Shown here: piece after piece, positions 23,796-35,416 of the stretch
Numbering within the stretch: position 1 is the first letter of the stretch
Layout of the letters: every line of letters begins with the position of its first letter
Assembly (NCBI GenBank): GCA_963932465.1
Contig: OZ010787.1
Span: forward strand, 30,322,087 to 30,386,086
Origin: Maratus speciosus
Lineage: Eukaryota; Arthropoda; Arachnida; Araneae; Salticidae
Reading direction: 5' to 3'
DNA: 64,000 nt
Notes under the pieces: model-generated
Database searches by the model: none
The model's input: only the letters and a program-made list of their open reading frames with translations
What the model was told of the DNA's origin: nothing
Made by a program: the position numbers and the translations under genes

Positions 23796-25511
23796 CACTA
23801 GAACGGCCAAGGTGGTCATTGTGACCGTAAATGCATTTTAATTTCGCATATCTCTATTTTGCTTTCACCTATTGCTGCGATAATTTTTGACTTTTCCTAA
23901 ATATTCATTGGAAATATAAAACAAAAATCCATTCAAATATTGTTGTTAGTTTTTGAAAAAAAAATTATATACCTAGAACGGCCAAAAACGGTCAAAATGA
24001 CCGTCGCCTGATATAGTGTTTAATTCAAACATTTTTTTCCGGGACGGATTTCTGTGGCTTCGAGGGGGATATTATTGAGTTCCGGAAGGGTAAATGGTAC
24101 TTTTTGACCATTGAAAGCACACAATCTCAACTCTTCCATGGAACATCTCACATCTCCGGTAAGAAATGTCCCCCCGGATCAATCATTATCCCCCCCCCCC
24201 TGAATTCAACACCTGTCATATAAAATCATTTTTTTTATCTTGTAAAAGAGGTTTTTATACAAAGAGCATATAGATGTGGGGGGAAGAAGGGCGCTAAACA
24301 GCTGGTTTATTGAGGTTTCTTCGAAAGACACCTGTCTCTGTTGCTTCCGCGCATGCTCGGACGGCAGAGATACCCAGAAAAATGTTTGAATAAGTGATCT
24401 CTTTATTAGTGAAGCAATACTTGATTTGTTACTTCCGTTTGAGAATGATATGAACATATATTTTCAGTTAAATAATAATAATTATTATTATTCTAATAAT
24501 GTCTCGTAGAACTATCGGGAAGAACTTTCTGACTGTGGAAGCAATTTTGTAGTCAATTGTGTAGTCAATGCAAGATTTATCCTCCGAAAATTCCGCTTCT
24601 GTAAATGAGGATGAAAACGATATCGAAAGTGATATCGAGTGCGATGATATCAAGTCTGATTCTAGTTTTGATTTCAAAATATATCAAATAGAAAATCCAC
24701 ATAATATTTCATCCTCTAGTTCTGATAATGAAACAGATGAAGAAGTTATTCAAGGGCGTAGTCGTGGACGGAAAAATAGTCGTTGAAGAAGAAAAAATCA
24801 ACAAACTAATAGTGATGACAATAATTCTGCAGAAGTAATAGCCGCAGATGGAACCGTATGGAAGAAAATATCACAAAATACTTCCGGAAGACAGCCATTG
24901 CATAACGTTTTTCGTGAAAACTTTGGCCGCTCATCTTACGCTAAAAGAAAAATTAGTTTGATAATGAAAGCAGTGCTTGGAGCCTTTTTCTAACTTCCCG
25001 GAATTCAAAACAGAAAACGAAAGCAGTGTCAAATACTCTAGAACTGTAAAGGAAATAAAACTTTCAAACAGTCTTTAGGATTCCAGAAACACGTTTGCGG
25101 GCCATGCATGTTAGGAGATAGGATACCCGTCTGCTTTGTTTGTGAAATAAACTGAGGTATGTTACATTTTTCAGTATAATACTTTTTATAATCTACTAAT
25201 AAAATTACTGAATTTGAAAAAAAAAATTGAAAACATATATTATATTTATAATTATGAAAAAATATGACACTTAAATGATCTAACTTCAGGATTCTATATC
25301 ATTAAGATTGCCTAGGAAGAGTAAAAGAATGTAAAATGTTTTATTTTCTTGAAAAATATTTTTAAAATGTCTTTTTGTAGTTTGTCATTAAACTTGTTTC
25401 CTGGAAAGGAGTTTTTAATATTATTTTAGTTTAAATTACATTTCCCAAAGAGCGGTCAAAATGACCCTTCAGGGCCGTTCTAGGTATACTGAAAACGCGT
25501 TCGTCGTTGTG
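23796..25511 (+). mobile_element. 1.7-kb piggyBac-like element, internally deleted
   Basis: It is bounded by TTAA (23792-23795 and 25512-25515) with CAC ends. The subterminal inverted blocks CTAGAACGGCC...TCATTGTGACCG and CGGTCAAAATGACC...GGCCGTTCTAG match; on the right they lie about 25 bp further in. A third copy of the block lies at 23972-24004. It holds a broken piggyBac-type transposase and interrupts the ~300-bp tandem array. Confidence 0.75.
24568..25155 (+). pseudogene. piggyBac-type transposase relic (N- and C-terminal pieces)
   Basis: It opens with an acidic Asp/Glu/Ser-rich stretch of 72 codons, as piggyBac transposases do. A TGA at 24784 interrupts the frame. The same frame then reads DGTVWKKISQNTSGRQPLHN and VFRENFGRSSYAKRKI, close to the conserved segment (W..., GR..., NV-RE, Y/FAKR) just before the DDE core. 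It stops again at 24991. The catalytic core is missing. From about 25000 a different frame gives a Cys-rich tail (RKRKQCQ..., HVCGPCMLGDRIPVCFVCE), matching the family's C-terminal zinc-binding end. The element is therefore dead and internally deleted by the size of the DDE core. Confidence 0.65.
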
Positions 25512-25857
25512 TTAAATTTCGAATTTTTTAGGACATGACCTTAGAGATCATTGATTTCTTATAAATAATTACCATTCCAAATTTCAGGATTCTAGGCCCT
25601 TCCGTAACGCAAAAACCGCAATTTAGAACGTTTTCTCCTGCAACCCCTTTGGTGTAGTTGCACCGACATAAAACATAGCGTATATTGGAGAAAGGGCTGT
25701 CACCATCATTTTGACGCCATTATTTTTTAAATCGGCTTGGTATTTCCTGAGTTTGTGTAGAAACCACCATGTAGAACGTTTTTTAGAACGATTTTCACCC
25801 CTTTTAAATTTCGAATTGTTTAAGAACTGTTCTTAGAAAACCTTTATATCTTATAAG

Positions 25858-26036
25858 TACCGTAAATTTCGGCGTATAATCCCCGGATCAAACGATAATT
25901 TTTAGACCCAGAAATTTCTTAAAAGAAAAGGTAACTTTTTGGATCGCGGTAAATATTTTGCTTTAATTACTAAATAAAATTTCTGGATCTAAACAGAATT
26001 GTTTGATCCGCGGATTATGCGCCGGAAATTACGGTA
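25858..26036. mobile_element. ~178-bp foldback MITE (ACCGTAAATTTCGGCGTATA)
   Basis: The left arm ACCGTAAATTTCGGCGTATA is complementary to the right arm TATGCGCCGGAAATTACGGT. Inner arms include GGATCAAAC and its complement and AGAAATTTCTTAA. It sits inside the ~300-bp array. The target duplication is unclear. Confidence 0.7.
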
Positions 26037-26382
26037 TTTAATATTCCAAATTTCATATTTCTACGCCCTTCAGTAACGCAAAAATCGCATTTTTAGAACG
26101 TTTTTTGCTCCTGCACCCCCTTTGGGGTAGTGGCACTGACATAAAATATAGCCTATGTTCTAAGTTGGACTAACACCATCATTTTGATACAATTTCTTTT
26201 GAAATCGGTTCGGTAGCTCCAAAGATTACCTCTAACAAACAAACAGTTTTTACTTCTTTGTATTATTAGTAGATAGATATAGATGAGCCACTCTCAATGA
26301 ATTTTTGTGCCGACGTCCATAAATTCCTGAATGACAAAAATAAATACATGGAGATCTTCTCAGCATTGGATAAAGGAAGGAG

Positions 26383-27300
26383 TGGATAATAACGACTTTC
26401 CCGTTATAAATGCATTTATCCTACTCTCCCCTCAAAAATCAACATTTAACCTTACTGGTTCATTATAAATTGTCATTATTCTTCACCCCCCTTCAAATAA
26501 AATATTTAGTTTAAATCTGACATTTTAATACTTAATTTCATATGTCGGCATTCATTCATCCCCCCCCTCACACTATTGTAACTTTCATTTATACTTTAAA
26601 AGTATATTTTAAATGCAGGCATCATTTATCTCAGTCCTCTTTCACTTTCACACGGATAGAAAAAATATCTTAACCGCAGTGATGTTCCGTTGAGATAAAA
26701 TAAAAGAATAAAATAGAAGTGAATGTCTTTCGCATCGCAGCCGACAATATGTAATCCATATTTTCTCAGCCTCTTGGCTTGCATTAATAATCAAGTCTCA
26801 CCCTTGTATTTTGTCGGATAAAAGCCATATGCCCCTTGCTGACTAAATTCAGCTGTCGTTAAATCTGTAACGTGCATGTAATATCACGTGTTAGCTATTT
26901 ATTTAGCCACTCTCCCTTACCGCAGGAATTTTATTTCTAGGAACCCTAAAGAACCCGCCATGGCGTAGTTTTTAACTCAATGTAAAACTTCTTGATTGTT
27001 TTGTCTACTCAATTTGTTTTTCGCTAAATATCTTATATATGGTTATCTAATGTTCGCCAATCTGTAAGTAAATGTAACAAAATCTCACTCACTTTTGCTC
27101 CTGACCTCGAGCCATGTAGACTGCAATTAAACCCCACTGTGGGCTTCTGCCACTGGGCAGTTAACGAAACTCTCCCCGTCCCTCTGTACTTTCACGGCAC
27201 TCCTTTTAAAGTTTTCATAATATAGAAGTAAGTCCTCTAAATTTATGTGTTGGAGTTTTTTTTACTCATTTTGTGAACCTGGGCATACGAATCTCCGTCA
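26383..27300 (+). repeat. 5' LTR
   Basis: 918 bp, from TGGATAATAACGACTTTCCC to GAATCTCCGTCA. It is aligned along its length with 38270-39189. Confidence 0.8.
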
Positions 27301-27308
27301 TATAAATT

Positions 27309-27324
27309 TGGCGCCGTTGCCCAG
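27309..27324 (+). promoter_or_regulatory. Primer-binding site
   Basis: TGGCGCCGTTGCCCAG begins 8 bp after the LTR end. It has the form of Ty3/gypsy primer-binding sites, complementary to a tRNA 3' end beginning with TGG (CCA). Confidence 0.6.
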
Positions 27325-28009
27325 TTTTTTCCAAAAATAATAAAAAATAAAAAAATACGGGGAGAAGTTTTCACTCTTTGCGCTAATCAGCGAAGTGAAA
27401 CAACTCACATTTTTTTCCCACATACGTTGGGGCTCTCCTACTATCAACGTAGCTGCATTCTCTCAACCCTTTTGCCTGCGGTCGCCGATCTAATAGACTT
27501 GTACGCGAATTACTTTGCGGATTCCACACTCGTGATCCAGCGCTCACCTCCCGGTGTGCCGGTCATCTAACGTACCTGTTTGCTGTAATTTTGCTTAAAC
27601 ATCAATGCTCTGGACCCCGCCTTCTACTGGATTTCTACATTTATGGATTTGTGCTCCTTTTTTTTCGGCGATCCCTCAATATCTCTGACTTTCATTCCAC
27701 GCTTCTACTACATCACGGTGTGCCCGGATCTTTTCTACACTATTCAACATCATCGGACTTTATCGTAACTAATCACTTCGGAGTCCTTCTCTACTCTGAC
27801 TCTAGGAGAAGCACGGCTTAGTCTGCGGTGCCCCAACAGGTCATCGAACGATGTCGCCTCCTGCAGCAGAGTCTTCTCTTTTTTTTTTTTTACTACGATG
27901 TACGGATGCCTGCCGCATCTCCTTCGGCTGTGATTCCCCCCGGCTATGCTGACTTCCCCTGATTCAAGTTCTGCTTTTTTCTCTAAAACCTGGCTTTTCT
28001 CAAGACTGT
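27325..28009 (+). other. Leader region of the LTR retrotransposon
   Basis: A locally GC-richer stretch with no supported gene. Open frames on either strand here are short, and one of them runs into the neighbouring MITE. Confidence 0.45.
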
Positions 28010-28013
28010 TTAA

Positions 28014-28213
28014 CCCTCCGTCTACCAGACGGGTCCATTGGACCCGACAGGTACATACAAAATATTCATTCAAACCAGAAATTTCTTTAAAATAAACTAA
28101 GTATATAAACCAGACAAAAATAAGGTAGATAAATAAGTTAAATAGTTTTAAATAAAAATTCTGGTGTAGCACGTTTTATTAAAACTTGAATAAAATTCCC
28201 GGTAGATCTAGGG
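28014..28213 (+). mobile_element. 200-bp TTAA MITE, CCCTCCGTCTACC family (copy 1 of 4)
   Basis: It is bounded by TTAA at 28010-28013 and 28214-28217. The ends CCCTCCGTCTACC and GGTAGATCTAGGG form a 13-bp imperfect inverted repeat. Near the left end is the palindrome CGGGTCCATTGGACCCG. It differs from the copies at 34382 and 46186 at only about three or four positions, so the family moved recently. TTAA plus CCC ends indicate a piggyBac-mobilised MITE. Confidence 0.85.
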
Positions 28214-28217
28214 TTAA

Positions 28218-29065
28218 TCTTATAATCTTCAGTCAACTCGAGAAAACTTTCGCCGCTCAAGTGTGCCTCTACTCTTCCATTCCGTGTGATCGCTTAGTGT
28301 AAAAATTGTGTCGTGTAAGTGTGCGACTATCTTTCAGAAAAAATATGCGCCTCTTTTGAGATCTTGGTGAAATTTTATAAGTAAGGTATCCAAACATTTT
28401 GTGTTTATAAAGAAAATAGGTTTGCTTCAGGTAGCATGTATAAAAATTTCGGTGCATGTATTGGTAAAAGTTTTCGTTACATTGCTTAAAATATTTCATG
28501 CTACTTCATGTGAGTTATGCTGAAAGAAATACCACCACATTAAGGTTTGTGAAAAAGTCCTCACCTAGCTGTGGTATGAGTTATCGTAACAAGCAACACA
28601 CATTTTTAATAAAGCTCTCAGTGCTGCGTGTCGACTGGTGTTGTGAATAACAAATTCTGTGCAAGTCAATAGTGAAAACAAAATGTCGAATTATTTTGTG
28701 CCTCATGTGAAATCTTCAATTTTCAAAAAATTTTCCTCAGATTTACTTCAGTGACAAGGGTGTGCCATGAAATATGCATACTATTTCCGTTAATTTGATA
28801 CTGCTTCATCATGATAATATAAAAAGAAACCTCGCTGGTGTGCTGATATATGACGTTTTCGTGAAAAAAAGGAAGAAACTTAGATGGTTTTGCATTTGAT
28901 AAAAAAATGCTAGTTTTTACAGCACTTAAGGAGTACGAAAACAGGACTTTTTTAAATTTTCTCCTTGTTTTCATTTTTTCCCCTTTTCCAGTTTGTCACT
29001 GATATTATAGTAATTAAAAAAAAAAAAAAAAAGGCGTTGATTTTTTCCATTTCGCTCTGTTTTCG
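28218..29065. other. Interior of the LTR element, no gene recognised
   Basis: AT-rich, with short frames only. A poly-A run lies near 29019-29033. Confidence 0.4.
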
Positions 29066-29071
29066 TACTCA

Positions 29072-29241
29072 CAGTGGTGGAAAATTGGCGCAGAGGAGGA
29101 GCCTATTGAAACCACTAAATTTTAGTAGTATTTTTCGCCTTATCTAATGACAGAATTTCTGCGTTTTTATTAAGTTGATGAATACTATAAAATTTTAGTG
29201 GTGTCAATAGGCTCCTCCTCTGCGCCAATTTTCCACCACTG
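29072..29241. mobile_element. 170-bp MITE, CAGTGGTGG family (copy 1)
   Basis: Near-perfect palindrome with ends CAGTGGTGGAAAATTGGCGC and complement. It is flanked by TACTCA on both sides (29066-29071 and 29242-29247), a 6-bp target duplication. Confidence 0.9.
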
Positions 29242-30039
29242 TACTCAAAATACAGCTATGTGCTGACTGCAAAAAAATTAACAGAATACAGCTTAGTGAG
29301 TCTACAATATAAAAATTTTTTTTTGTCACGTATTTTCAAAAAGAAAAAAAATACATAAAACACTTTTCAAGTAAGATGAATCGGGAAAGCTGCTAAATTA
29401 AATTATAAACCTTAAAGTATTTGGTTTTTTTTTTTAACTTTTCAATTTCAGAAATTTTATACACTTTCGTTTTCATGCTAATTTTCCCTGTTCATACTTG
29501 TAATGTGTTAACAATTGCATTCTTATATGTTTATGTTGATTTGTCAGCTTGAACGGAGATTATTTTCTGATCTAATTGTAAGATATAATTATTAGTGATT
29601 ACATTTTTCTCCTTCCAAGCTATTTTTTATTATTTAAAAAAAAAGGTGCATTTTCTAGTTGAAATCGTAATTTTATAGTAGTTTTTATTAATATTTCATT
29701 TATTATAATTTTGTGTTTAAATTATGATTTTCTTCAAGTTTTTTTTTCCGTGAATTTCCATATGCATCCTATGTTTTACTCTGCTTTTCTTATGGTTTTT
29801 TATGCATTTAAAATCGAGAATTTAACCCTTTAGCCCTACTGGCATACTTTGAAAGTACACTTATTCTGCCGATAGGCAACAGAAAAGGTTCTCTGCTCCA
29901 AGTTTGCAGTATTGGATATTTTTATATAAATATGTGCATATTTCGCTCACAACGTTTGCACATTTGCAATTGTGTGTGATGCTTGCACACGTTTTCTCAC
30001 TATGTGTCTACTCTGTCCTTGTTTAATTTTTTTGTATGT

Positions 30040-30209
30040 CAGTGGTGGAAAATTGGCGCAGAGGTGGAGCCTATTGACACCACTAAATGTTTATGGTATT
30101 ATTTAGTTTAATAAAAACTCAGAAATTTGATCATTAGATAAGAGGCAAAATACTACTATAATTTAGTGCTGTCAATAGGCTCCACCTCTGCGCCAATTTT
30201 CCACCACTG
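30040..30209. mobile_element. 170-bp MITE, CAGTGGTGG family (copy 2)
   Basis: It has the same ends and length as 29072-29241 but is flanked by a different 6-bp duplication, GTATGT (30034-30039 and 30210-30215). The two copies confirm a 6-bp target duplication for this family. Confidence 0.9.
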
Positions 30210-30658
30210 GTATGTTAAACCAGACATACAATTTAATACTCGGCCATTTTTTTGTTATTGTATGTCTGACTTTTTTATTCAATTGAATTTTGACAGAATT
30301 TGACATTGTTAAAAAAAAAAAAATCTCATGGATGAAAGTTTTGCAGTACATCCCCCCTACATTTTTTCTCTTGTACATAATTTATACATTCAATTTAGTT
30401 TATAGTACTGTTATATGCATGAATTTCATTTCTGATATTTAAGGTTTTGCATACTTACCCCTTTTTGAAATATTCTTATTATTTATTTTGCATTATTTGT
30501 GTTGTCCTCTCTAAAAAAAAAAATAAATAAATAAATAATCCCCTTCTCTTTAAATTTTTGCTGTTCAAAAGGGTTAACAACAGCAGCATGTAAAAAAAAA
30601 ACTAAAAAAAAATTGTATTTCGGTGCTAACAGATCTGCTACCACTTTATTTTTACAAT

Positions 30659-31764
30659 ATGGCATCAAAAGATAAAAATTCTGTAAGTGATTTAAAGCAC
30701 CTCATTTCTGTATCTCCGTGGGTGGATTTTTTTCGAAGATATATTATTGGGATAGGTCAATTCAATTTGCAAGGAGGCCACAGCAATTCAAGATTCACTC
30801 ACGACTGAAAATGCTGATTCCTTGTCTGAAAATATTACTGATTTCTTTCAGATACTTAAATTCAATTTTGACGTGCTTAAATGAAACTTTGAAATTCTAA
30901 AAGATGACTTCTCGAAATTGCAGCATGAAAAAGATAATTTATTTCTTGTAAATCAGAAAGTGTTAGAGAGATTACATGAATTTACCGCCCATCAGAAATG
31001 TAAAGCTAAACGTACTAAAACTCTCGATGATCAGGTGGTAAATAACAACAAACTCCCTGTATCAGTCCTAAATAAAACAACACAGACCTGTTATGATGAT
31101 ACACATGAGAAATTTCCAAAGCTGCAAAATGATAAAAAAAGGCACATATCTTAGCCCCGACCTGCACACTCAAGGTAAACACAATGAAAAATTTACAGAT
31201 GTTAGCGATTCTGCTCTAAATTCTTTATCCCCTGCTAAACTTAATGTACCTAAGCCTATTCGTGTCATTATTTGTTACCTTCCTGAAAATTTGAATATTC
31301 CTGATATCTTGTTCGGTATTTCAGATTTAATTCACATAGCTGAACCTGATTTTCACTTTGTTAAAAAGTACAAGCTCCTACATGTTAATTCCTTTAATTG
31401 GATCTTAGAACTTGCACCACAAGATGCTAGGCAATTATTAATGCATAAAGAAATTATGATACAATCAAAACCGTACCCTGTTAAACCATATATAAATGTT
31501 AGACGTTGTTTTAAATGTCAAGTATACAATGATCATCTTGCAAATTCGTGTCATAATGACATCAGGTGTTCGGTCTGTGCTTTGCCACACACTGACCCTC
31601 AGTGTAGAAATCCTCCAAAATGCATTAATTGCATTAGAAATAATGAAAACAACAACACCAATTTTGACATATTCCACACAGCTTTTGCACACTTCTGTCC
31701 ATCATTAAAACAATTCATCAGGCAAAAGCAAGAAAAGGTATACAACTGCAATATATTCCCATAA
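30659..31764 (+). pseudogene. Decayed gag/ORF1-like gene with zinc knuckles
   Basis: An ATG at 30659 starts MASKDKNSVSDLKHLISVSP. At least one frameshift follows before 30810, and a stop lies in NFDVLK*NFEILKDD near 30870. A coiled-coil stretch follows (SKLQHEKDNLFLVNQKVLER). A further frame change near 31140 leads into 31093-31764, which encodes an RRM-like segment (PIRVIICYLPENLNI... DARQLL) and zinc knuckles CFKCQVYNDHLANSC, CSVCALPHTDPQC and CINC...H...CP. The domain order and the RC-CQ-Y-H-C / C-C-H-C / C-NC-RN spacing match the intact protein at 15582-17897, so I infer homology. No reverse transcriptase frame follows. It sits inside the LTR element. Confidence 0.7.
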
Positions 31765-32297
31765 ACATCTCATCCAACTTCCCTTTATCAAAAAAAAATA
31801 ATAATAATAATAAAGCAATATAACATACATTTTACAGTTTTCAGTTTTAACTAACACACATTACTGTGAAGGATTTACTATCTACAACATTTCTATTTTT
31901 TTAAGCTTTTTCCATTTTCTTATACATTTACATACATATGTCAGTATTCGATATTATTATTCATACTTATTTGAAGTTTGAAGTTAGCTCGAATTCTTTC
32001 AAGATTTTTTTTTAAACGCAAGTGTACAGTAAGCTGCTTTTTCATTTGATTGTTTAACCGGCAAACTGTTAAATGAATGTCGAAATGGAACATTAGTGAA
32101 AATTCTTCTGATGCGGGTCATCAGACATTGTGATTTTCACATTTTAGGAATATTTTGCTGAAAGTGTACACATTAATACAACTTTAATCATGCACTACTA
32201 CACTAGTTACATTTTTTAGATCTATCTTGGATATTTGGATAAAAATTTCACCTGTTTATCTCATTTAAGTTTAGTTAGTTACATTTTATCACATAAG

Positions 32298-32448
32298 CAT
32301 AGCTGCCAACCTTTACGCTTTTTTGCTACCACTAAAATTTAGAAAAGATTTTCCGCTTGTTTAATCGCGAGATTTCGACCATTAACTAAGGCAATATTTA
32401 CAAGAAAATTTTAGTGGTAGGAAGAAAGCGTAAAGGTTGGCAGCTATG
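32298..32448. mobile_element. 151-bp palindromic MITE, CATAGCTGC family (copy 3)
   Basis: The best-preserved copy: the arms CATAGCTGCCAACCTTTACG and complement are perfect. It is flanked by CATAAG on both sides (32292-32297 and 32449-32454), a 6-bp duplication. Confidence 0.9.
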
Positions 32449-32589
32449 CATAAGTAGCATTTCCTGGTCACATTTGTCCTTTTCGCTTTTCTTTACTAAA
32501 GAAAACACAGTTACGTTTTGGTTGTTTGTTTTAACTTTAGGGTAAACATTTTTGTACTGGTGATACAATGCTGTTGGTTTCATGGGTAC

Positions 32590-33205
32590 ATGATGAATTT
32601 TTGTTCATAGTTCATACAACTTAGTTCATAGTTTATTTAGTTCATAGAAAACACTTTACACAAGTTCATTGCGTTGCCAATTTGTTGTGTACTTCAGGGA
32701 CCAATTGCACAATCATTTTTTTCTTTCGTGACAATACTTAAGTTCATAGAATTTTTGTTTCTTACACATATTAGTTCATTGTTTGATTTTCTTTCTTTTG
32801 TTTTGCTTTACATTTTATTTCATTGCGATTTTATTGATTTATTAGACACTTTAGTTCATAGTAGTTTGATTCTTTTGTTAGACACATTAGTTCATACCAT
32901 CGTTCATTTTTTACACACACCTTAGTTCATTGTATTACTTTTACACTGTGAGTCAGTGAAATACTCGTTCACTTTAGTTCATCGCAATAATTTTACACCT
33001 TTGTTCATTAAAGTACTTGGATTGCTGTGTTCGCAAACATACAACTAAGTCGTTTAAATTTACTCTTGTTCACTGACATACACTGTTTTAGTTCATTGTG
33101 AGATATTTTTACATTGTTTCGTTCATTGAAATACAGGTATACTTTTCTTTCTTTGGTTCATAGAGTTACACTTACAATTTAGTTCATTGATATTTTCTTT
33201 CGTAA
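32590..33205 (+). repeat. Degenerate array of TTAGTTCATWG motifs
   Basis: The hexamer GTTCAT recurs about 17 to 20 times in 600 bp. It is often preceded by TTA and followed by WG, and often has TTTTACAC or TTAGACAC nearby. Spacing varies from about 15 to 80 bp, so this is not a simple tandem duplication. It lies about 0.8 kb downstream of the gag relic on the same strand. No known family was recognised. Confidence 0.7.
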
Positions 33206-34377
33206 AAAAAAAAAAAATAAAAAAAATAAAATTACACACAATTGAAAACATTATTTATTTTTCTTGTTTTCAACTTCCCATATTAAGATTTTTTATGTCT
33301 CATTATACCAGGAACTACTTTTGACTTCATATGATACTTGCGACATAAACATTTATAAAACTTTAAGTATTACCATTTTCTTATTTTTCTTTTCCTTGGA
33401 TAGTTTTTTTTTATGTTATGATATTCACATGTCACCATCACTTTGTTTCACAACAAAGATTTCTCAAGTTATAGAATGCTGTTCCTTCACATGTTACTTT
33501 TAAATTTAAAACTTATGAAGTTTCTATTGTCTTCATCATAATTTATATGGTTTTCTACATTTACATGTTACACTCATTTTTTTTTATTAATTTTGGGAGA
33601 TTATATTTAATCTCTGTTGAAACTTCACTGAGACATCAAACACGTCTTAGCCGTTTAGGATGTTTTATTCAAATAAAATAACTTCACAATACAGTCCTTT
33701 TAAAATTTTTAAATTTATATCATTATTAACCTTTTTGCAGTTACACTACATGTTTAAATTTATACAATACAGCTAAAGTTAAGATCTTTCTCTATACATT
33801 GTAAGGAATACAAATCTAGAATTTATTTTGAAAACAACTGCAGTTGTAGTACTTACCCGATCATGTCACCAGTCTCTCCCCACTTTCGGACTGACCTTTT
33901 ACCTTTGATATGTGAGATATTTATCTCAGTTTTTTTTTAATTATCCCTTCTGAAGTTTTGCTCCCGTTCAAAAGTTTTGCCCTAAGGGTCCAAACTTCAT
34001 TGTGTAGAGAGACAAAACCCTCGGATTGTTGTTTCAATTCAATAAACATAACTTTTTTTTATATGATACATCGACGCATGCTCCTTTGAAGATCAATGCG
34101 ATCTTTGGGGAGCAGCGACCTATGTATCACTTAATGTATGGGTCTCAAAACTCCCTCCTCCCCTAGGGCTGATGTCGTAAATAGATGCCATCACACTTGT
34201 TACTTAACAAGAATAAGGGATACACCCATTCATAGGCATGCTATATGCATCCCGTTCTTTTGTAGTCCTGTGCTGTGTGCACAAAGAACCAATTTTCTAC
34301 CTATTTTTTTATTTTTATATTACTTCATTTAACTTTTATTTACAGACATACATATGTCTTTTATTTTATATTTCATT
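33206..34377. other. Interior of the LTR element, no gene recognised
   Basis: AT-rich, with short frames only. No element end was recognised before the TTAA at 34378. Confidence 0.4.
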
Positions 34378-34381
34378 TTAA

Positions 34382-34581
34382 CCCTAGATCTACCGGGAAT
34401 TTTATTCAAGTTTTAATAAAACGTTCTACACCAGAATTTTTATTTAAAACTATTTAACTTATTTATTTACCTTATTTTTGTCTGGTTTATATACTTAGTT
34501 TGTTTTAAAGAAATTTCTGGTTTGAATGAATATTTTGTATGTACCTGTCGGGTCCAATGGACCCGTCTGGTAGACGGAGGG
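34382..34581 (-). mobile_element. 200-bp TTAA MITE, CCCTCCGTCTACC family (copy 2)
   Basis: It is bounded by TTAA at 34378-34381 and 34582-34585, opposite in orientation to the copy at 28014, with about three differences from it. Confidence 0.85.
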
Positions 34582-35216
34582 TTAAAGTAGTATCTGTGTC
34601 TTTTGTTGCTTGCATTTATATCATGTTTATTTTTATTTTGAGAAGATAGTATAACAAGATACAAAAAAAAATTGCTTCTCTTATTCGGTCATGAAAATGC
34701 TGGTAACGGTAACAACCTCTAAAACAAATATAATAGAGCTATTTAAAAAAAAAAGGATCCTGTAAAATATATATATATATATATATACAGGGTGTTCCGT
34801 TAAAGGGGCCCAATATTAATAGGGGTAATAGAGGAGATCACACGGAGCATAAATCAGTATATAATGCCTGGCCGGATCTCAATAATTTTCAAGTTACAGC
34901 AAATAGAATGAAAAATCGGAAATTTGTAAAAAACCCCTCATTGCTAAACTATCGATAATGCTATATAAAAACGAAGCACATATTTAGAAAGAGCAGAAAA
35001 AATCCTACGAAATGACATAAGTTGTTTTAGAATATTGAGAATTAATGGCGAGTTACAAGCTCTGAAACAGTGAAAAAATACAAAATCAAATATTTAGCAA
35101 AATAGTTAATCGTTAATTCCAAAAATGCAACTCTACCTACATCAAGGAAAATGTTATAAAATTTGGTCCATTCCGAAAGCTTTCGAAGAAGCTGACAATA
35201 AACCATATCAGTTTAA

Positions 35217-35416
35217 CCCTAGAACTACCGGAAATTTTACTCAAGTTTTATAAAAACATTCTACACCAGAATTTTTACTTAAAACTATTTAATTTGTTTA
35301 TTTAACTTATTATTGTCTGATTTATACATTTAGTTTGTTTTGAAGAAATTTCTGGTTTGAATAAATATTTTGAATGTACATGTTGGGTCCATTGGACCCT
35401 TCTGGTAGACAGAGGG
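35217..35416 (-). mobile_element. 200-bp TTAA MITE, CCCTCCGTCTACC family (copy 3, diverged)
   Basis: It is bounded by TTAA at 35213-35216 and 35417-35420 and lies inside the left arm of the DD41D element. The right arm has an uninterrupted single TTAA at the matching point (37543-37546), which is the empty site. This copy is clearly more diverged than the other three. Confidence 0.9.

Larger units (their letters stand above)
22330..26295 (+). repeat. ~300-bp tandem array resembling an RTE-type LINE 3' end
   Basis: The landmark GACATAAAATATAGCCTATG (with variants) recurs at about 22575, 22882, 23174, 23470 and 23649, then at about 25669 and 26137. Each is followed by a CTGTCACCATCATTTTGAC-like block and a CCTGAGATTGCATAGAAATC-like block. 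The array ends near AACAAACAAACAG and TAGTAGATAGATATAGATGA. This combination resembles the repetitive 3' ends of RTE-clade LINEs seen in insects, known to me only as a pattern. The array is split by the insertions at 23796 and 25858. No coding part is present. Confidence 0.55.

Noticed and set aside
27750..28172. 140-codon minus-strand open frame
   Set aside because: Its N-terminal third is translated from the 200-bp TTAA MITE, so it cannot be a conserved gene.
28014..34581. A single 6.6-kb TTAA element with 200-bp inverted ends carrying the gag relic
   Set aside because: The two end copies are each complete MITEs with TTAA on both sides and are no closer to each other than to the solo copy at 46186, so two independent insertions explain them better.
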